This document shows, in pieces, positions 1 through 10,712 of a DNA stretch of 64,000 nt. The position numbers and the translations under genes were made by a program. The stretch is from Henckelia pumila. Lineage: Eukaryota > Streptophyta > Magnoliopsida > Lamiales > Gesneriaceae. The stretch spans positions 128,560,930 to 128,624,929 of the forward strand of contig NC_133123.1 of the NCBI RefSeq assembly GCF_033568475.1. Reading direction: 5' to 3'. A model generated the notes under the pieces. The model was not told the origin of the DNA. It saw nothing but the letters and a program-made list of their open reading frames with translations, and did no database searches. Every line of letters starts with the position of its first letter. The stretch's first letter is position 1.

Positions 1-28
1 ATTAGTGGTTTAGAATCGAGGTCTCACA
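1..28 (+). repeat. last 28 bp of the 5' LTR
   Basis: Identical to 7065-7092, the end of the 3' LTR, and ends in ...CTCACA. This fixes the LTR/internal boundary at 28/29. Confidence 0.9.
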
Positions 29-33
29 TTAAG

Positions 34-45
34 TGGTATCAAAGC
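34..45 (+). other. primer binding site, initiator-Met tRNA type
   Basis: TGGTATCAAAGC begins five bases after the LTR end. It matches the usual plant TGGTATCAGAGC site complementary to the 3' end of initiator tRNA-Met except for one base (G to A). Minus-strand cDNA synthesis would start here. Confidence 0.85.
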
Positions 46-286
46 ATTAAGATTCTTGGTCGAACTAGAGTGAGCGGGGTAGATCGAGTCTGTGTGTAAT
101 GACTCCTCGCATGTGTTTGAATTATTTAATGGTGTACTTAATTCCATGCGAGCATGCTTTATTGTTGGAGCATTATTTGAATTACATGGTTGTGTGATTT
201 AAATTAATAAAGCATGATCTACTTGAGATATAACTGTTTCTGTTCTCGACTGGTATTCGGTATTCCAAGCGGTTGTAAGGGCACTG

Positions 287-3200
287 ATGGTAGCGATTGA
301 GATATCTCGTGTGCTAACCTTTGATTATCAGATGGGTCCTCGTCGAGTGATAAACAGAAACACACCACCAGTTATCCCTGCGACTGAACAAGCTAGCACT
401 GAGGTTGATCAGTTGGATGCTTCAGCAACTCCTATGGAAACCTTGCTGAAGAGGTTTCAGTCGTTCAATCCGCCATTGTTGATGGGTTCAGAAAATCCAG
501 TTGACTGTGAGAGTTGGTTGGATGATATGGATCAGTTGTTTGATTCCATTGACTACACAGATGACCGCCGAATCAGGTTAGTAATTCATCAGCTGCGTGG
601 TGGTGCTAAGAGCTGGTGGATCATGACAAAGAAAGCATTTGAGAGTAGAGGTACAGAGGTTACTTGGACTCTTTTTAAATCTGAGTTTTATAAGCGGTTT
701 TTCCCTATCTCGTATCGTAAGGATAAGGGAGCAGAGTTTGCAAATCTGAAGCAAGGAAATCTGAACATTGAAGAGTACGTGGCTAAGTTCGATAGTCTGT
801 TGCGTTTTGCACCGCTAATTGCTGGAGATGAAGAAGCTAAGGCAGATCAGTTCATCAACGGGTTGAACCCCGATGTCTTCACGTTGGTTAACACCAACAG
901 GCCTAGCAACTTTGCGGATGCCATGAATTACGCAAAGGGAGCAGAAGCAGGCTTGTGGAGGCAAAGAGGTAATCAGGGGGCACCTCAGCAACAGAGGCAG
1001 TATCAGAACCAACCATCTCAGTACCAGAATCAGCCACCTCAACATCAGAACCAGCAGCAGAGGTATGAAGGTGGAAACAGTGGGGGAAACAGAAAGGATC
1101 AGTACAAGGCAAGAGGTAAACAGTTCAAGAGACAGGGGAACAGTTCGTCCAGTTCCAGTGGTTCGAAGCAATTCGGTTCAGGACCGAGTTCTGGGTCATC
1201 ATCCTTGTACTGCAGCAAGTGTGGAGGAAGACACTCACCGGATCAGTGTGTGGGAGTCTTCGGCAATTGTAACACATGTCAGCAACCGGGACACTTCTCT
1301 AAAGTGTGCCCTCAACGTAATAGAGATAGAGCTCAGAGTGGGAGTTCGTCTAGACCTGCAGCTCAGCCGGAGAGGCAGTCGTCTGCAGTGCACTCTTTCC
1401 AACCCCAGCAACAGCAGAACAGACAGGGAGGTAGCTCTAGTGCAAATCAGCCTCCGAGACAGCAAGCACAAGTCTTTGCATTGACAGAGGATCAGGCTCA
1501 GGCAGCACCTGACGATGTCATAGCAGGTAACTGTTCGATTTTCGGTCATTCTGCTCATGTCTTGATAGATACAGGTGCTTCCCATTCCTTTATCTCTGAG
1601 AAATATGTGTTATTGCATGCTTTGCCAACTGAATTGTTGCCTACAGTAGTAGCTGTTACTTCACCTTTGGGTGGAGGAATTGTTTCTGTCCGACTAGTCA
1701 GGAACTGTGAACTTTGTTTTGAGGGGAATTTGTTAGAACTCGACTGTATTGTACTTGGGCTGTCAGATTTTGATTGTATTGTCGGGATAGATGCTTTAAC
1801 CAAGTACAGGGCGACAGTTGATTGTTTTCTGAAGGTTGTCAGGTTCAGACCTGAAATGGCAGACGAGTGGAAATTCTTTGGTAAGGGTTCTCGATCTAGA
1901 ATTCCTTTGATTTCAGTGTTATCTATGACTCATTTGTTACAGAGAGGTGCAGAAGGATTTTTGGTTTATGCGGTTGATGTACTGAAATCTAGCCCAGCTT
2001 TGGTTGACTTACCAGTAGTTAGAGATTTTGCTGATGTGTTTCCGGAAGATGTTCCTGGATTGCCACCCATTCGAGAGGTTGAATTCAGCATTGACTTAGT
2101 GCCAGGTACTCAACCTATTTCAAAAGCTCCTTATCGTATGGCACTTGTTGAATTGAGAGAGTTGAAGGAGCAGCTTGAGGATTTGATTGCCAAGGGATAC
2201 ATCAGACCTAGTGTATCGCCTTGGGGTGCTCCTGTTCTATTCGTTCGGAAGAAGGATGGTTCTATGCGGCTCTGTATCGACTACCGCCAATTGAATCAGG
2301 CTACAGTTAAGAACAGGTATCCTTTACCCCGAATAGATGACTTGTTTGATCAACTGCAGGGTTCTTCTGTCTACTCTAAGATTGATCTGAGGTCAGGCTA
2401 CCATCAGCTGAGAGTGCGAGAGGAAGATGTTCCTAAGACCGCATTCAGAACGAGGTATGGTCACTTTGAGTTTATAGTCATGTCGTTCGGTTTGACTAAC
2501 GCTCCAGCTGTTTTTATGGGTTTGATGAACCGTATCTTTCAGCGTTATTTAGATGAGTTCGTCATTATTTTCATCGATGATATTCTTATCTACTCGAAGA
2601 ACCGTACTGACCATGCAGAGCACTTGAGAATCGTCTTGCAGATTTTACGAGTTGAGCAGTTGTTTGCCAAGCTATCGAAATGCGAATTCTGGTTAGATCG
2701 AGTTGTCTTTCTCGGTCATATTATTTCCGAAGATGGGATTTCTGTCGATCCCAGCAAAATCGAAGCGGTTATGAATTGGCCTAGACCGACATCAGTACCT
2801 GAGATCCGAAGCTTCATGGGTTTAGCTGGTTATTACCGTCGTTTCATCGAGGGTTTCTTGTCTATTGCCAAGCCTATTACCCAGCTGACTCAAAAGAATG
2901 CGCCTTTTGTCTGGACTCCAGATTGTGAGGCTAGCTTTGTTGATCTAAAGAGGAGACTGACCAGTGCTCCAATTCTTTCTATTCCGAAGGGTACTAGAGG
3001 TTTCACAGTGTATTGTGATGCTTCTAACCGAGGTTTGGGTTGTGTTCTTATGCAGCATAAGCATGTGATAGCGTATGCATCGATGCAGCTGAAACCGCAC
3101 GAGACTCGTTATCCAGTTCATGATCTTGAACTTGCAGCAATTGTTTTTGCTTTGAAGATCTGGCATCACTATCTTTATGGTGAGTCTTTCGAGATCTTTT

Positions 3201-4900
3201 CTGATCATAAGAGTCTTAAGTATTTGTTTTCACAGGCAGAGTTGAATATGAGACAGAGAAGATGGTTAGATCTGTTGAAGGATTTCGACTGTGAGATCAA
3301 GTATTATCCAGGGAAGTCGAATGCAGTTGCAGATGCCTTGAGCCGAAAGCTTTGTTCTTTATCTCTTTCAACTATCGGTATTTCTCAGTTGGTCGATGAT
3401 TGTTGCACTTCTGGTTTAGAGTTTGAAACAGATATGGAGACTATCAGAGTGTTTGCTATTCAAGCCGAGCCAGAGTTGTTTGTTGCAATCAGAGAAGCAC
3501 AGAAGTCTGAGCCGAGCATTCAGGTTTCAGTAGAGAAAGTCAGAACTGGGCATCAGTCAGAATTCCAGGTTAGAGATGACGTTTTGTTTGTGAATAACCG
3601 TATTGTTGTGCCTGATATTTCGGAGTTGAAACAGCGTATTCTCCGAGAGGCTCATTGCAGTCGGTTTAGCGTTCATCCTGGAGGTCGTAAGATGTACAAC
3701 GATCTGAAGAGTCAGTTCTGGTGGAAGAGAATGAAGGACGATGTTGCGAGATTTGTATCCCGGTGTTTGAATTGTCAGCAAGTGAAAGCAGAGCGGAAGC
3801 GACCAGGTGGTCTTTTGCACAGCCTATCTGTTCCTGAATGGAAATGGGATCACATTTCTATGGATTTTGTCACGAAGCTACCACGATCCGTTCGAGGATG
3901 CGATGCTATTTGGGTAGTGATCGATCGATTGACGAAGTCTGCGTGTTTTATTTCGTACAGGATGACGTATCGTCATGATCAGATGGCTGAGTTATATGTT
4001 AGCAATGTTGTGAGATTGCATGGTGTGCCGAAGTCGATCGTTTCAGACAAAGATCCTAGATTCACTTCTCACTTCTGGCACAGTCTTCAGGGGGCACTTG
4101 GTACTCGATTGCATCTGAGTACAGCTTATCATCCTCAGACAGATGGACAGTCAGAGCGGACTATCCAGACGTTGGAGGATATGCTGCGAGCGGTAGTGCT
4201 AGACTTTGGCACTAGTTGGCAGGATTCTTTGCCTCTTGTCGAGTTTTCTTACAACAACAGCTTCCAAGCGAGTATCGGTATGGCGCCTTTTGAGGCTTTG
4301 TATGGTAGAAAGTGCCGATCTCCGTTGTTTTGGGATGAATTGTCCGAGTCACCAGATTTGGGACCGGAGATGCTTAGAGATATGACAGAGCAGGTTAAGA
4401 TCATTCAGACCAGAATGAAGTCAGCTCAAGATAGACAGGCGAAGTATGCGAATGTCAGACGTCGACCTCTGAGTTTTGAGCAGGGAGACCGTGTATTCCT
4501 TAAGATTTCTCCGTTCAGAGGCACCGTCAGGTTCGGTAAGAGAGGAAAGTTATCTCCGAGATTCATCGGTCCGTACGAGATTCTCGAGAAGATAGGCGAT
4601 CTTGCCTACAGACTTGCACTTCCTCCGTCTTTATCTGGTATTCACGACGTTTTTCACGTCTCTATGCTGCGAAAGTACCAACCAGATATTTCTCATATCC
4701 TTCAGCCTGACGAAGCCGAGTTAGACGAGACCCTGAGCTATTTTGAGCGACCGATTCAGATCCTTGATCGGAAAGAAAAGCAACTCAGGACCAAGTTGAT
4801 TCCGTTGGTGAAAGTGCAGTGGAGCCGTCACGGAGTCGAGGAAGCGACTTGGGAGACAGAATCTGACATCAGACAACGTTTTCCAGAGTTGTTCGGATGA
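287..4900 (+). CDS. gag-pol polyprotein of the Tekay-like retrotransposon
   Basis: Single open frame of 1537 codons; the conserved gag start is probably the second Met (codon 16, base 332, MGPRR...), since the first 15 residues look like leader. Domains in order: retrotransposon gag (about 55-250); Gln- and Ser-rich linkers; two zinc knuckles near 308-342, the second a clean CCHC ([14 protein letters not shown]); aspartic protease with DTG at 428-430; reverse transcriptase with FIDD at 762-765; RNase H with catalytic Asp near 911; integrase zinc finger H1123, H1130, C1160, C1163; integrase core D1193, D1254, E1290, with 35 residues between the last two as in DD35E; chromodomain-like end about 1490-1537. 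No stop or frameshift is seen and all catalytic residues checked are present, so this copy could be autonomous. It is a genomic parasite gene rather than a host gene. Confidence 0.95.
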   Translation: MVAIEISRVLTFDYQMGPRRVINRNTPPVIPATEQASTEVDQLDASATPMETLLKRFQSFNPPLLMGSENPVDCESWLDDMDQLFDSIDYTDDRRIRLVIHQLRGGAKSWWIMTKKAFESRGTEVTWTLFKSEFYKRFFPISYRKDKGAEFANLKQGNLNIEEYVAKFDSLLRFAPLIAGDEEAKADQFINGLNPDVFTLVNTNRPSNFADAMNYAKGAEAGLWRQRGNQGAPQQQRQYQNQPSQYQNQPPQHQNQQQRYEGGNSGGNRKDQYKARGKQFKRQGNSSSSSSGSKQFGSGPSSGSSSLYCSKCGGRHSPDQCVGVFGNCNTCQQPGHFSKVCPQRNRDRAQSGSSSRPAAQPERQSSAVHSFQPQQQQNRQGGSSSANQPPRQQAQVFALTEDQAQAAPDDVIAGNCSIFGHSAHVLIDTGASHSFISEKYVLLHALPTELLPTVVAVTSPLGGGIVSVRLVRNCELCFEGNLLELDCIVLGLSDFDCIVGIDALTKYRATVDCFLKVVRFRPEMADEWKFFGKGSRSRIPLISVLSMTHLLQRGAEGFLVYAVDVLKSSPALVDLPVVRDFADVFPEDVPGLPPIREVEFSIDLVPGTQPISKAPYRMALVELRELKEQLEDLIAKGYIRPSVSPWGAPVLFVRKKDGSMRLCIDYRQLNQATVKNRYPLPRIDDLFDQLQGSSVYSKIDLRSGYHQLRVREEDVPKTAFRTRYGHFEFIVMSFGLTNAPAVFMGLMNRIFQRYLDEFVIIFIDDILIYSKNRTDHAEHLRIVLQILRVEQLFAKLSKCEFWLDRVVFLGHIISEDGISVDPSKIEAVMNWPRPTSVPEIRSFMGLAGYYRRFIEGFLSIAKPITQLTQKNAPFVWTPDCEASFVDLKRRLTSAPILSIPKGTRGFTVYCDASNRGLGCVLMQHKHVIAYASMQLKPHETRYPVHDLELAAIVFALKIWHHYLYGESFEIFSDHKSLKYLFSQAELNMRQRRWLDLLKDFDCEIKYYPGKSNAVADALSRKLCSLSLSTIGISQLVDDCCTSGLEFETDMETIRVFAIQAEPELFVAIREAQKSEPSIQVSVEKVRTGHQSEFQVRDDVLFVNNRIVVPDISELKQRILREAHCSRFSVHPGGRKMYNDLKSQFWWKRMKDDVARFVSRCLNCQQVKAERKRPGGLLHSLSVPEWKWDHISMDFVTKLPRSVRGCDAIWVVIDRLTKSACFISYRMTYRHDQMAELYVSNVVRLHGVPKSIVSDKDPRFTSHFWHSLQGALGTRLHLSTAYHPQTDGQSERTIQTLEDMLRAVVLDFGTSWQDSLPLVEFSYNNSFQASIGMAPFEALYGRKCRSPLFWDELSESPDLGPEMLRDMTEQVKIIQTRMKSAQDRQAKYANVRRRPLSFEQGDRVFLKISPFRGTVRFGKRGKLSPRFIGPYEILEKIGDLAYRLALPPSLSGIHDVFHVSMLRKYQPDISHILQPDEAELDETLSYFERPIQILDRKEKQLRTKLIPLVKVQWSRHGVEEATWETESDIRQRFPELFG

Positions 4901-4998
4901 CGTGAGTTCTTCTTACTGTCTTTAGTTCTTTATTCTATCTTATGAGTTGTGGTTCTCGTTGATTTCGAGGACGAAATCTCTTCTTAGTGGGGGAGAAT

Positions 4999-7092
4999 TG
5001 TAACGCCCCGTTTTTATCTTAAATGAGTTTATTTGAGTTAATCAGAGATTACAGAGTTCTCGAGCCGGTTTGATTTTGATCAGGGTTCTTTTTGCAAATT
5101 TTGGAAATTTCAGGGACTAAAATGCAAATAGGGGATTTAATATATTATCTACACTTGATTTTTTATTTCACAAGTCACCTCCTTCCTCCTCCCAACCGTG
5201 AGCCTCCATTGAAGACGCCTCTTGGAGCTTTTGAGCTTTCAAAATCCAGTCCGAGCTCGATCCGTCCGTTAGAAATTAAATCTGAAGGCAGATTAGCGAT
5301 CACTGCTGCGAGAGCTTCGTTCTATCGTAAGTTCTTCTCCGATCCGATACATTCTAGTTTTTGGATGTTGTTAGAATCGTTCTAGATTCGAGTATGTTGT
5401 TCTCTACAGAGTTCTGATCGTTTATTATCTGTCGGTTTTGAATTAGAGCGACGTTCGGAATTGTTATGATTTTTGGAAGTATTATTCGAAAATGTGGGTT
5501 TTGAGATTTGTTGGGTTTGTCTTGTTGTTGTGGTTTTAGCATTGAATTGAGTTGATATCAGTATTGAACTGCTGTCTGCATTGCCGGTTTGTTCAGTTTA
5601 TAGCCGTTATGCCGTTGGTTTGAGTTTTGAGGGTTTCGAACCGTTTTTGAGTTGTTAAACGTGGCTTGTAAGTTGGTCTTTGTTGTTGATCAATCTCTTG
5701 TATCTGAACAGATTCGTTGGAGTGTTTCGAGCCCTATGTTAGCAGCATTGTTCGTCGAGAGTTGGACGAAGAACGGTAAAGAGATTTCCTTGAACCGTTG
5801 TTTGTTGTTGAGGTTGTCTAGTTGTTGATACAATCTCTTTTGTAGCTTATCCAGAGTTGGAGCTACTGCATTGAGAGGTAAAAGCAGTCATCGTAGCGGG
5901 ATAGCATACTCGGGACTGTTGGTTCTCGAGTTTCCCTTTTTAAATCACATATTGCATTGATACTTGTTCTAGCACGTGGAACTCGTAATTGTTGATTGAT
6001 TGGGTTTTGTTTTGTGGCTTATGTTTATGTTTCTGTTATGCATTCATCTTGAGCCTACTTTGATTTCAGCGGGCAGAACCGCCATTTTTGTTAGACTTTT
6101 GGGAACTATGATTGAGTGGCCTAGGTCGTAGTATTTCGCCTAGTGCTAGCATACTCGTTATGGTTGCTCAAAGTCTAGAGGAGTGGGATACGTGGCACCA
6201 CCTCGATTGGGAGAGTCGGTGAGTCGTTACGTGATCTCATCCTCGGGATCCCAAAAGCAGAGCAATACTCCCGTGTTTATCAGAATCGATATCCTGGTTT
6301 TAAAGACATGCATATCATTAACTTCGACTTGAATATGTGGTTTGATAGCATATTGTATATCCATTACTTGATATGTTGCTTTTACTGGGATTATCATTCT
6401 CACCGGTTATCCGGCTGTTGCTTTGTTTTGTATGTGTACTTGGCAACAGGTGGGGCAGGAACAAGTCAGAAGAGGCATGGTTAGCTTCGAGGGCAAGTAG
6501 TAGAAGTGAGACTCGGTTTAGAAGTCGAATTAGCATGTTTATCTAGTTTAAGATTGAAGCATGTTAGAACTCGAACTTGATATATGTTTTGTTATTCGAA
6601 TTAGTTTGTATTCGGATTGTAATCTAAAATCGAAGTATGTTGTTGTTGTATCGATTTAGACTTCTGGTTGTTTTTAGGCCTTCTGAAAGCATGACTTGTT
6701 ATGGCATGCTTCCCTACACCCTGTTATTGTAATTGTATTTGAAGGCATGTCGGACCAAGCGCGGAATTCCCTTTTCTTTTTCTGAAGCCTGAGCATTTCT
6801 GCCCAGGCCTTCCGCGCGCGGGCAAGGCGTTCCTCGCGCGCGCGCGAGGCCTCCGTTGGGCCTCTGAAGGGTTTGCCCGCGCGCGCGCGAGCTTGGTGCC
6901 TCGCGCGGGCGCGAGCCTTTGGTTGGTCTCGGAATCGTTTGCCCGCGCGCGCGCGAGCTTGGTACCTCGCGCGGGCGCGGGTCTTTTAAAAAAAAAAAAA
7001 AAAAAAAACTTTTGAATTGTTTTAGTCTTGGATTCTTGTTCGCTTACTTGTTGTTTAATCCGAGATTAGTGGTTTAGAATCGAGGTCTCACA
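4999..7092 (+). repeat. 3' LTR of the Tekay-like element (2094 bp)
   Basis: Begins TGTAACGCCCCG directly after a purine-rich run (GTGGGGGAGAA) and ends ...TCTCACA, matching the 28-base tail at the window start. It contains no long open frame. Its last ~280 bases hold an alternating C/G tract and then a poly(A) run at about 6987-7008. Confidence 0.92.
6811..6988 (+). repeat. alternating CG tract with 66-bp tandem duplication inside the LTR
   Basis: Several runs of CGCGCGCG occur here, far above the GC content around them. A unit starting GTTTGCCCGCGCG at 6871 recurs at 6937, a period of 66 bp with only a few differences. A poly(A) run follows immediately. Alternating purine-pyrimidine C/G runs of this kind can adopt Z-form DNA and are dense CpG methylation targets; both are inferences. 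Confidence 0.85.
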
Positions 7093-8168
7093 CATGCAAC
7101 ATGAACTATGAATGCTCTGGGTAACTGGGATCATATCTGGAAAATCATGCTCAGTACACATGCGCCTCCAATATGTGCACGCTGCTCCGAAGATCCAGTA
7201 GGTGCCACACATACTGAACCCGATCTTGGACTATTACCGTCCTGGGTAAACCGCACACGCTGCCCCGTCGGTCCAGTGGGTGTCACACGATACCCGATCG
7301 TATAATAACAATAACCCTAGGGCTGAGCGACCCTAGAACAACTGGCTATCTTAAAAGGATAACATGCTCAACATGGTATGCAAATGCCGCATACAAATTA
7401 GGAACAGTAAATCATGCATATCATGACAGATAATAATGCAACACATAAACATGTATATTCAGCCGGCTATCTCAGTCTGTACTTACGTACCTTAGTTCTA
7501 CTAGGCAAGCTATACCAGCAATATGTCCAAGCCTACAGTCCGCACTACAATGCAAAATACTCATGCATTAACACTTTATTCTAGAAGTCTTAACTAGACT
7601 ATGACATACTCCCTATTTACTATAAGGAGCCAGATCTATATCTGTGTTCGTCGTCAGCCCGCTGATGACGACTGCCCCAGAACTTGGGCACCGCAATTTC
7701 GGAGCACCTGGTCAACCTCCGGACCAAGCTTAGAAAGGCTGGAAACACCCATAAACCCCTAAAAAAATCCTAAGAACCGAGAGAGGAAACTTGATTTTGG
7801 TGTGAAATTCTGAATTTCGGAGGGCCTATTTATAGGCGAAGTTCGGACGGTCCGAACTGCCACTTGTCCGAGCCGTTTAGACACCTGGGCTCTGCTGAGT
7901 TCGGACGGCCCGAAGTGGTTTGGAGGGCCCGAAGTGGTTCGGAGGGCCCGAGCTGGTCCGTATGCTCCGAACTGTTTTGGTCCATCCGAAGTCATTTTTG
8001 GACCCCCGGGACCTACCCTACCATTTTCGGACGTTCCGGATCTGATTTTCCACTTATTTTAACCAAATAAGGACTCATTAAACATGTTTTGACACTTTTA
8101 AAAATATATGTCATTTTCTAACATGTTTAAAATCATTTAATCTTGTAAAATGGAACCGGGCTACTACA
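7093..8168 (-). mobile_element. LTR fragment of a second, older LTR element, split by the Tekay-like insertion
   Basis: On the minus strand the block begins TGTAGTAGCCCGG at 8168, a common gypsy LTR start. It carries a TATA-like CCTATAAATAGG at about 7824-7837 followed by a pyrimidine-rich leader, as expected for U3/R. It ends abruptly at 7092/7093, the edge of the Tekay-like element, so that element probably inserted inside this LTR. About 7890-7990 contains five imperfect ~20-bp units built on TCGGAGGGCCCGAAGTGG. No coding potential was seen; the short open frames here are chance. Confidence 0.6.
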
Positions 8169-8189
8169 AAGATCCACCAAGTGCAAAGT

Positions 8190-9022
8190 ATATTCCGGAG
8201 CTGGAATAAGATTATGATCTTTTAACAAATGTAAAGCATACTCCGAGCTGGAATTTTGCTAAAATTCAACCACAAATCGCATGATGTACGTCGAGCTGAT
8301 CGGGCTTTTAAGTTTGATCACGAATTTTGTGTTGTATACGGAGTTGGTCGGGCTTTGATCTTGACCACGAGTGGCTGGGTGAGTACGGAGCTGGTCGGAC
8401 TTTGAATTTGACCACGAAGTGCGTGGTAGGTGCCGAGCTGGTTGGGCTTTGAATTTGACCACGAAGTACGTGGTAGGTGCCGAGCTGGTTGAGCTTTGAA
8501 TTTGACCACGAAATGCGCGGTAGGTGTCGAGCTTGGTCGAGATTTTGAGATAACCACGAGTGGCGTGAGTTTACATATTGCCAAACTGGTCGGGATTTTG
8601 AGATAACCACGAGTGGCATGGGTTTACATATTACCGATCTAGTCGAGTTTTTGAGATAACCACAAGTGGCATGGGCTTACACATTTCCGAGCTGATCGAG
8701 CTTTTGAGATAACCACGAGTGGCGTTGATTTACATATTGCCAAGCTGGTCGGGCTTTTGAGATAACCACGAGTGGCATGGATTTACATATTGCCGAGTTG
8801 GTCGGGCTTTTGAGATAACCACGAGTGGCTTGGGTTTACATATTGCCGAGCTGGTCGGGTTTTTGAGATAACCACGAGTGATGTGGGTTTACATATTGTC
8901 GAGCTGGTCGGGCTTTTGAGATAACTACGAGTGGCGTGGGTTTACATATTGCCGAGCTGGTCGGATTTTTGAGATAACCACGAGTGGCGTGGGTTTACAT
9001 ATTGCCGAGCTGGTCGGGCTTT
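8190..9022. repeat. minisatellite, 17 units, period 47 bp then 53 bp
   Basis: A core CCGAGCTGGTCGGGCTTT followed by GA..CCACGAGTGG recurs with the first GAG of each core at 8200, 8247, 8295, 8343, 8390, 8437, 8484, 8531, 8585, 8638, 8691, 8744, 8797, 8850, 8903, 8956 and 9009. Spacings are 47-48 for the first seven intervals, 54 once, and then exactly 53 for eight intervals. The longer units add a segment ending in TTTACATATTG. The array lies between an LTR-like edge at 8168 and the gag remnant of a Tat-like element. Tat/Ogre-type elements are known to carry tandem repeats in their 3' untranslated region, so it may belong to that element. Confidence 0.92.
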
Positions 9023-9184
9023 TAAATTCTTCGTGTTTGAAAAAAACATGTCTTTTTCAAAAAGATATTTCCAAAATTTGAAAAATAACAAAATAACTTG
9101 ACTACTATTGTTAACAAAATTAAAAATAAAATTAATGAAATAACTCACAACCCATTGTGTTATGAGGCTCGGTAGTGGAGTAGG
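9023..9184. other. AT-rich spacer between minisatellite and gag remnant
   Basis: Low-complexity A/T sequence with no open frame of note; probably internal retrotransposon sequence. Confidence 0.5.
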
Positions 9185-10398
9185 ATTGTCCAGGCACCTA
9201 TGCATAGTATTTCTTCAAGTGTTGGGCGTTCCATGACCTCTTTTCTTTTGCTCAGAATGGTTTGGACCATCCCGATCCATTTTTCCGGGCCGATACCTTC
9301 CTCATTGTCGCGCTACCAATATATCTTTCATTACCTCATCTTGTTGAATTATCCTCTCAATCTCTTGTTCCAATTGTCGACAGTCATTGGTGGTGTGCCC
9401 ATATTCATTGTGAAAATCACAATACTTATCAGATTTTGGCCTGCGAGGCCCCTGCTCACTCCATGGGGGTCTTTGTAGAAGTCTTTTTTCTTCGCATATT
9501 CGCAGGGCCTGAGTCTTACTCATCCTTAGAGGGGTGAAGGATGTGAATTGTCCAAGCAGCTCGGGTCAAGGAGCTGGTCCCATCTTCCGAGATGTGTTAG
9601 GGATCATGGTGTTCTTTGGGCTTGGAGGCTTGTCTATCCCCCTATTCAACTGAGAAACTTGTATCTCCTCTAAATTCACGTATTTCTCGGTCCGATCAAG
9701 CAACTCATCGTATGTAGACGACGGTTTTTTGATCAATGATTTAAGGAAATCCCCTGTAGCAAGTCCTTGGGTGAAAGCGCTGATGAGCAAATCGGTAATA
9801 GCAGTAGGCACTTCAAGGGCCAAAGCACTGAATGGATGAATATATGTGCGCAAATCCTCTTGGCCTTGCTGTTTGATAGCGAAAAGGCTGAGAGTTGTCG
9901 TAGAGTGTTTTTTGCTACTAGCAAAATGGTGTAGAAAGGCCTTACTGAAATCCTTGAACTCCTTGATATCCCCTGGCCACAGTAGGTTGAACCATTATTG
10001 TGCTGGCCCAATTAAAGTATTGAGAAAGACCCGGCACTTGATCGGGTCTGAATATTTGTGCAGCAGTGCAGCATTCTCAAAACGGGACATGTGCTCTTCC
10101 GGATCCCCTTTTCCATCATATTCCCCAACATGTGGAAACTTAAAGTTTTTAGGGAGTTCGGACTCCAGTATTTCAACAGAGAAAGGAATATTTCGGACCG
10201 GCGTGGATAGGTATCCGGACTATTTCTTTTTCAATAGTTCCATCTCCTCTTTCAATTTCTTGATTTCTTCCAATTGTGCGTTCTGATCTGGCGGTGGGGG
10301 AGGGGGATTGGCTTCCGCCCTTGCAGCCATAGCCCTTTCAACAGTGGCAGTAACTAGTTATTCCATATGTGCATTTACTCCATTCGCGTCAGCCATCT
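9185..10398 (-). pseudogene. gag pseudogene of a Tat/Retand-like Ty3/gypsy element
   Basis: Read on the minus strand from an ATG at 10398 (MADANG...), the frame shows a Pro-rich N terminus, then a typical Tat-type gag core (PHVGEYDGKGDPEEHM, near 10130-10070), the capsid-like stretch ending in KYVNLEEIQVSQLN (about 9680), and a zinc-knuckle-like KYCDFHNEYGHTTNDC (about 9430). Stops interrupt it early (about codon 13, and again before the core) and after the core, and frame changes separate the pieces at 9566-9853 and 9302-9523. No protease, RT or integrase follows; the minisatellite comes next. It is a decayed gag-only remnant. Confidence 0.75.
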
Positions 10399-10423
10399 CG
10401 TCTCTTTTCTTCAAATTCCCATA

Positions 10424-10433
10424 GACGGCGCCA
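10424..10433 (-). other. primer binding site of the Tat-like element
   Basis: The minus strand reads TGGCGCCGTC just after the LTR end, the primer-site sequence commonly seen in Tat/Athila-group elements. It supports a minus-strand element with its 5' end to the right. Confidence 0.65.
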
Positions 10434-10438
10434 ATTGA

Positions 10439-10712
10439 TGATGTCAAAATTTTCCTCCGGGTTTGGTCTTTTACCATGCCTAGATAGGGCTCGGCCCAGT
10501 GAGCTCATCAGCTAGGGCTTGAGTCAATGGCTCTTCCCTTTGTCTTGAATAGGTTTATCTAACTTGAATTGGTACATGGGGCATGATCGAATGAGCTTTG
10601 TATTATCTTAAATCTTGTCTCATAACAATAGTAGGTGATTTTGACCCACGTTCCCTGATTATGGGTTGTCGGGTTTGGGTCGGACCAGACCCAATTATTT
10701 ATGGGGGCATCA
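10439..10712 (-). repeat. probable short 5' LTR (about 274 bp) of the Tat-like element
   Basis: On the minus strand the block starts TGATGCCCCC at 10712 and ends ...GACATCA at 10439, with five-base inverted ends TGATG/CATCA, and is followed by the primer site and the gag start. A second LTR copy to confirm the limits was not found in the window. Confidence 0.5.

Larger units (their letters stand above)
1..7092 (+). mobile_element. Ty3/gypsy chromovirus (Tekay-like) LTR retrotransposon, 5' LTR mostly outside window
   Basis: The first 28 bases are identical to the last 28 bases of the long repeat ending at 7092, so the window opens inside the final bases of the 5' LTR. The order is then primer site (34-45), leader, one uninterrupted gag-pol frame (287-4900), polypurine stretch (about 4986-4996) and 3' LTR (4999-7092). 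The domain order protease-RT-RNase H-integrase and the chromodomain-like C terminus identify a Ty3/gypsy chromovirus; assignment to the Tekay branch is by family resemblance. The open frame and complete primer sites suggest a fairly recent insertion. The 3' flank begins CATGC at 7093, but the matching target duplication lies off the window. Confidence 0.93.

Noticed and set aside
1065..1585. Open frames on other frames of the gag region
   Set aside because: Shadows of the Gln/Ser-rich gag linker; no independent motifs.
8190..9022. CRISPR-like array of regular repeats
   Set aside because: Units are contiguous 47/53-bp tandem repeats without unique spacers, in plant DNA; it is a minisatellite. 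Open frames crossing it merely reflect the repeat period.
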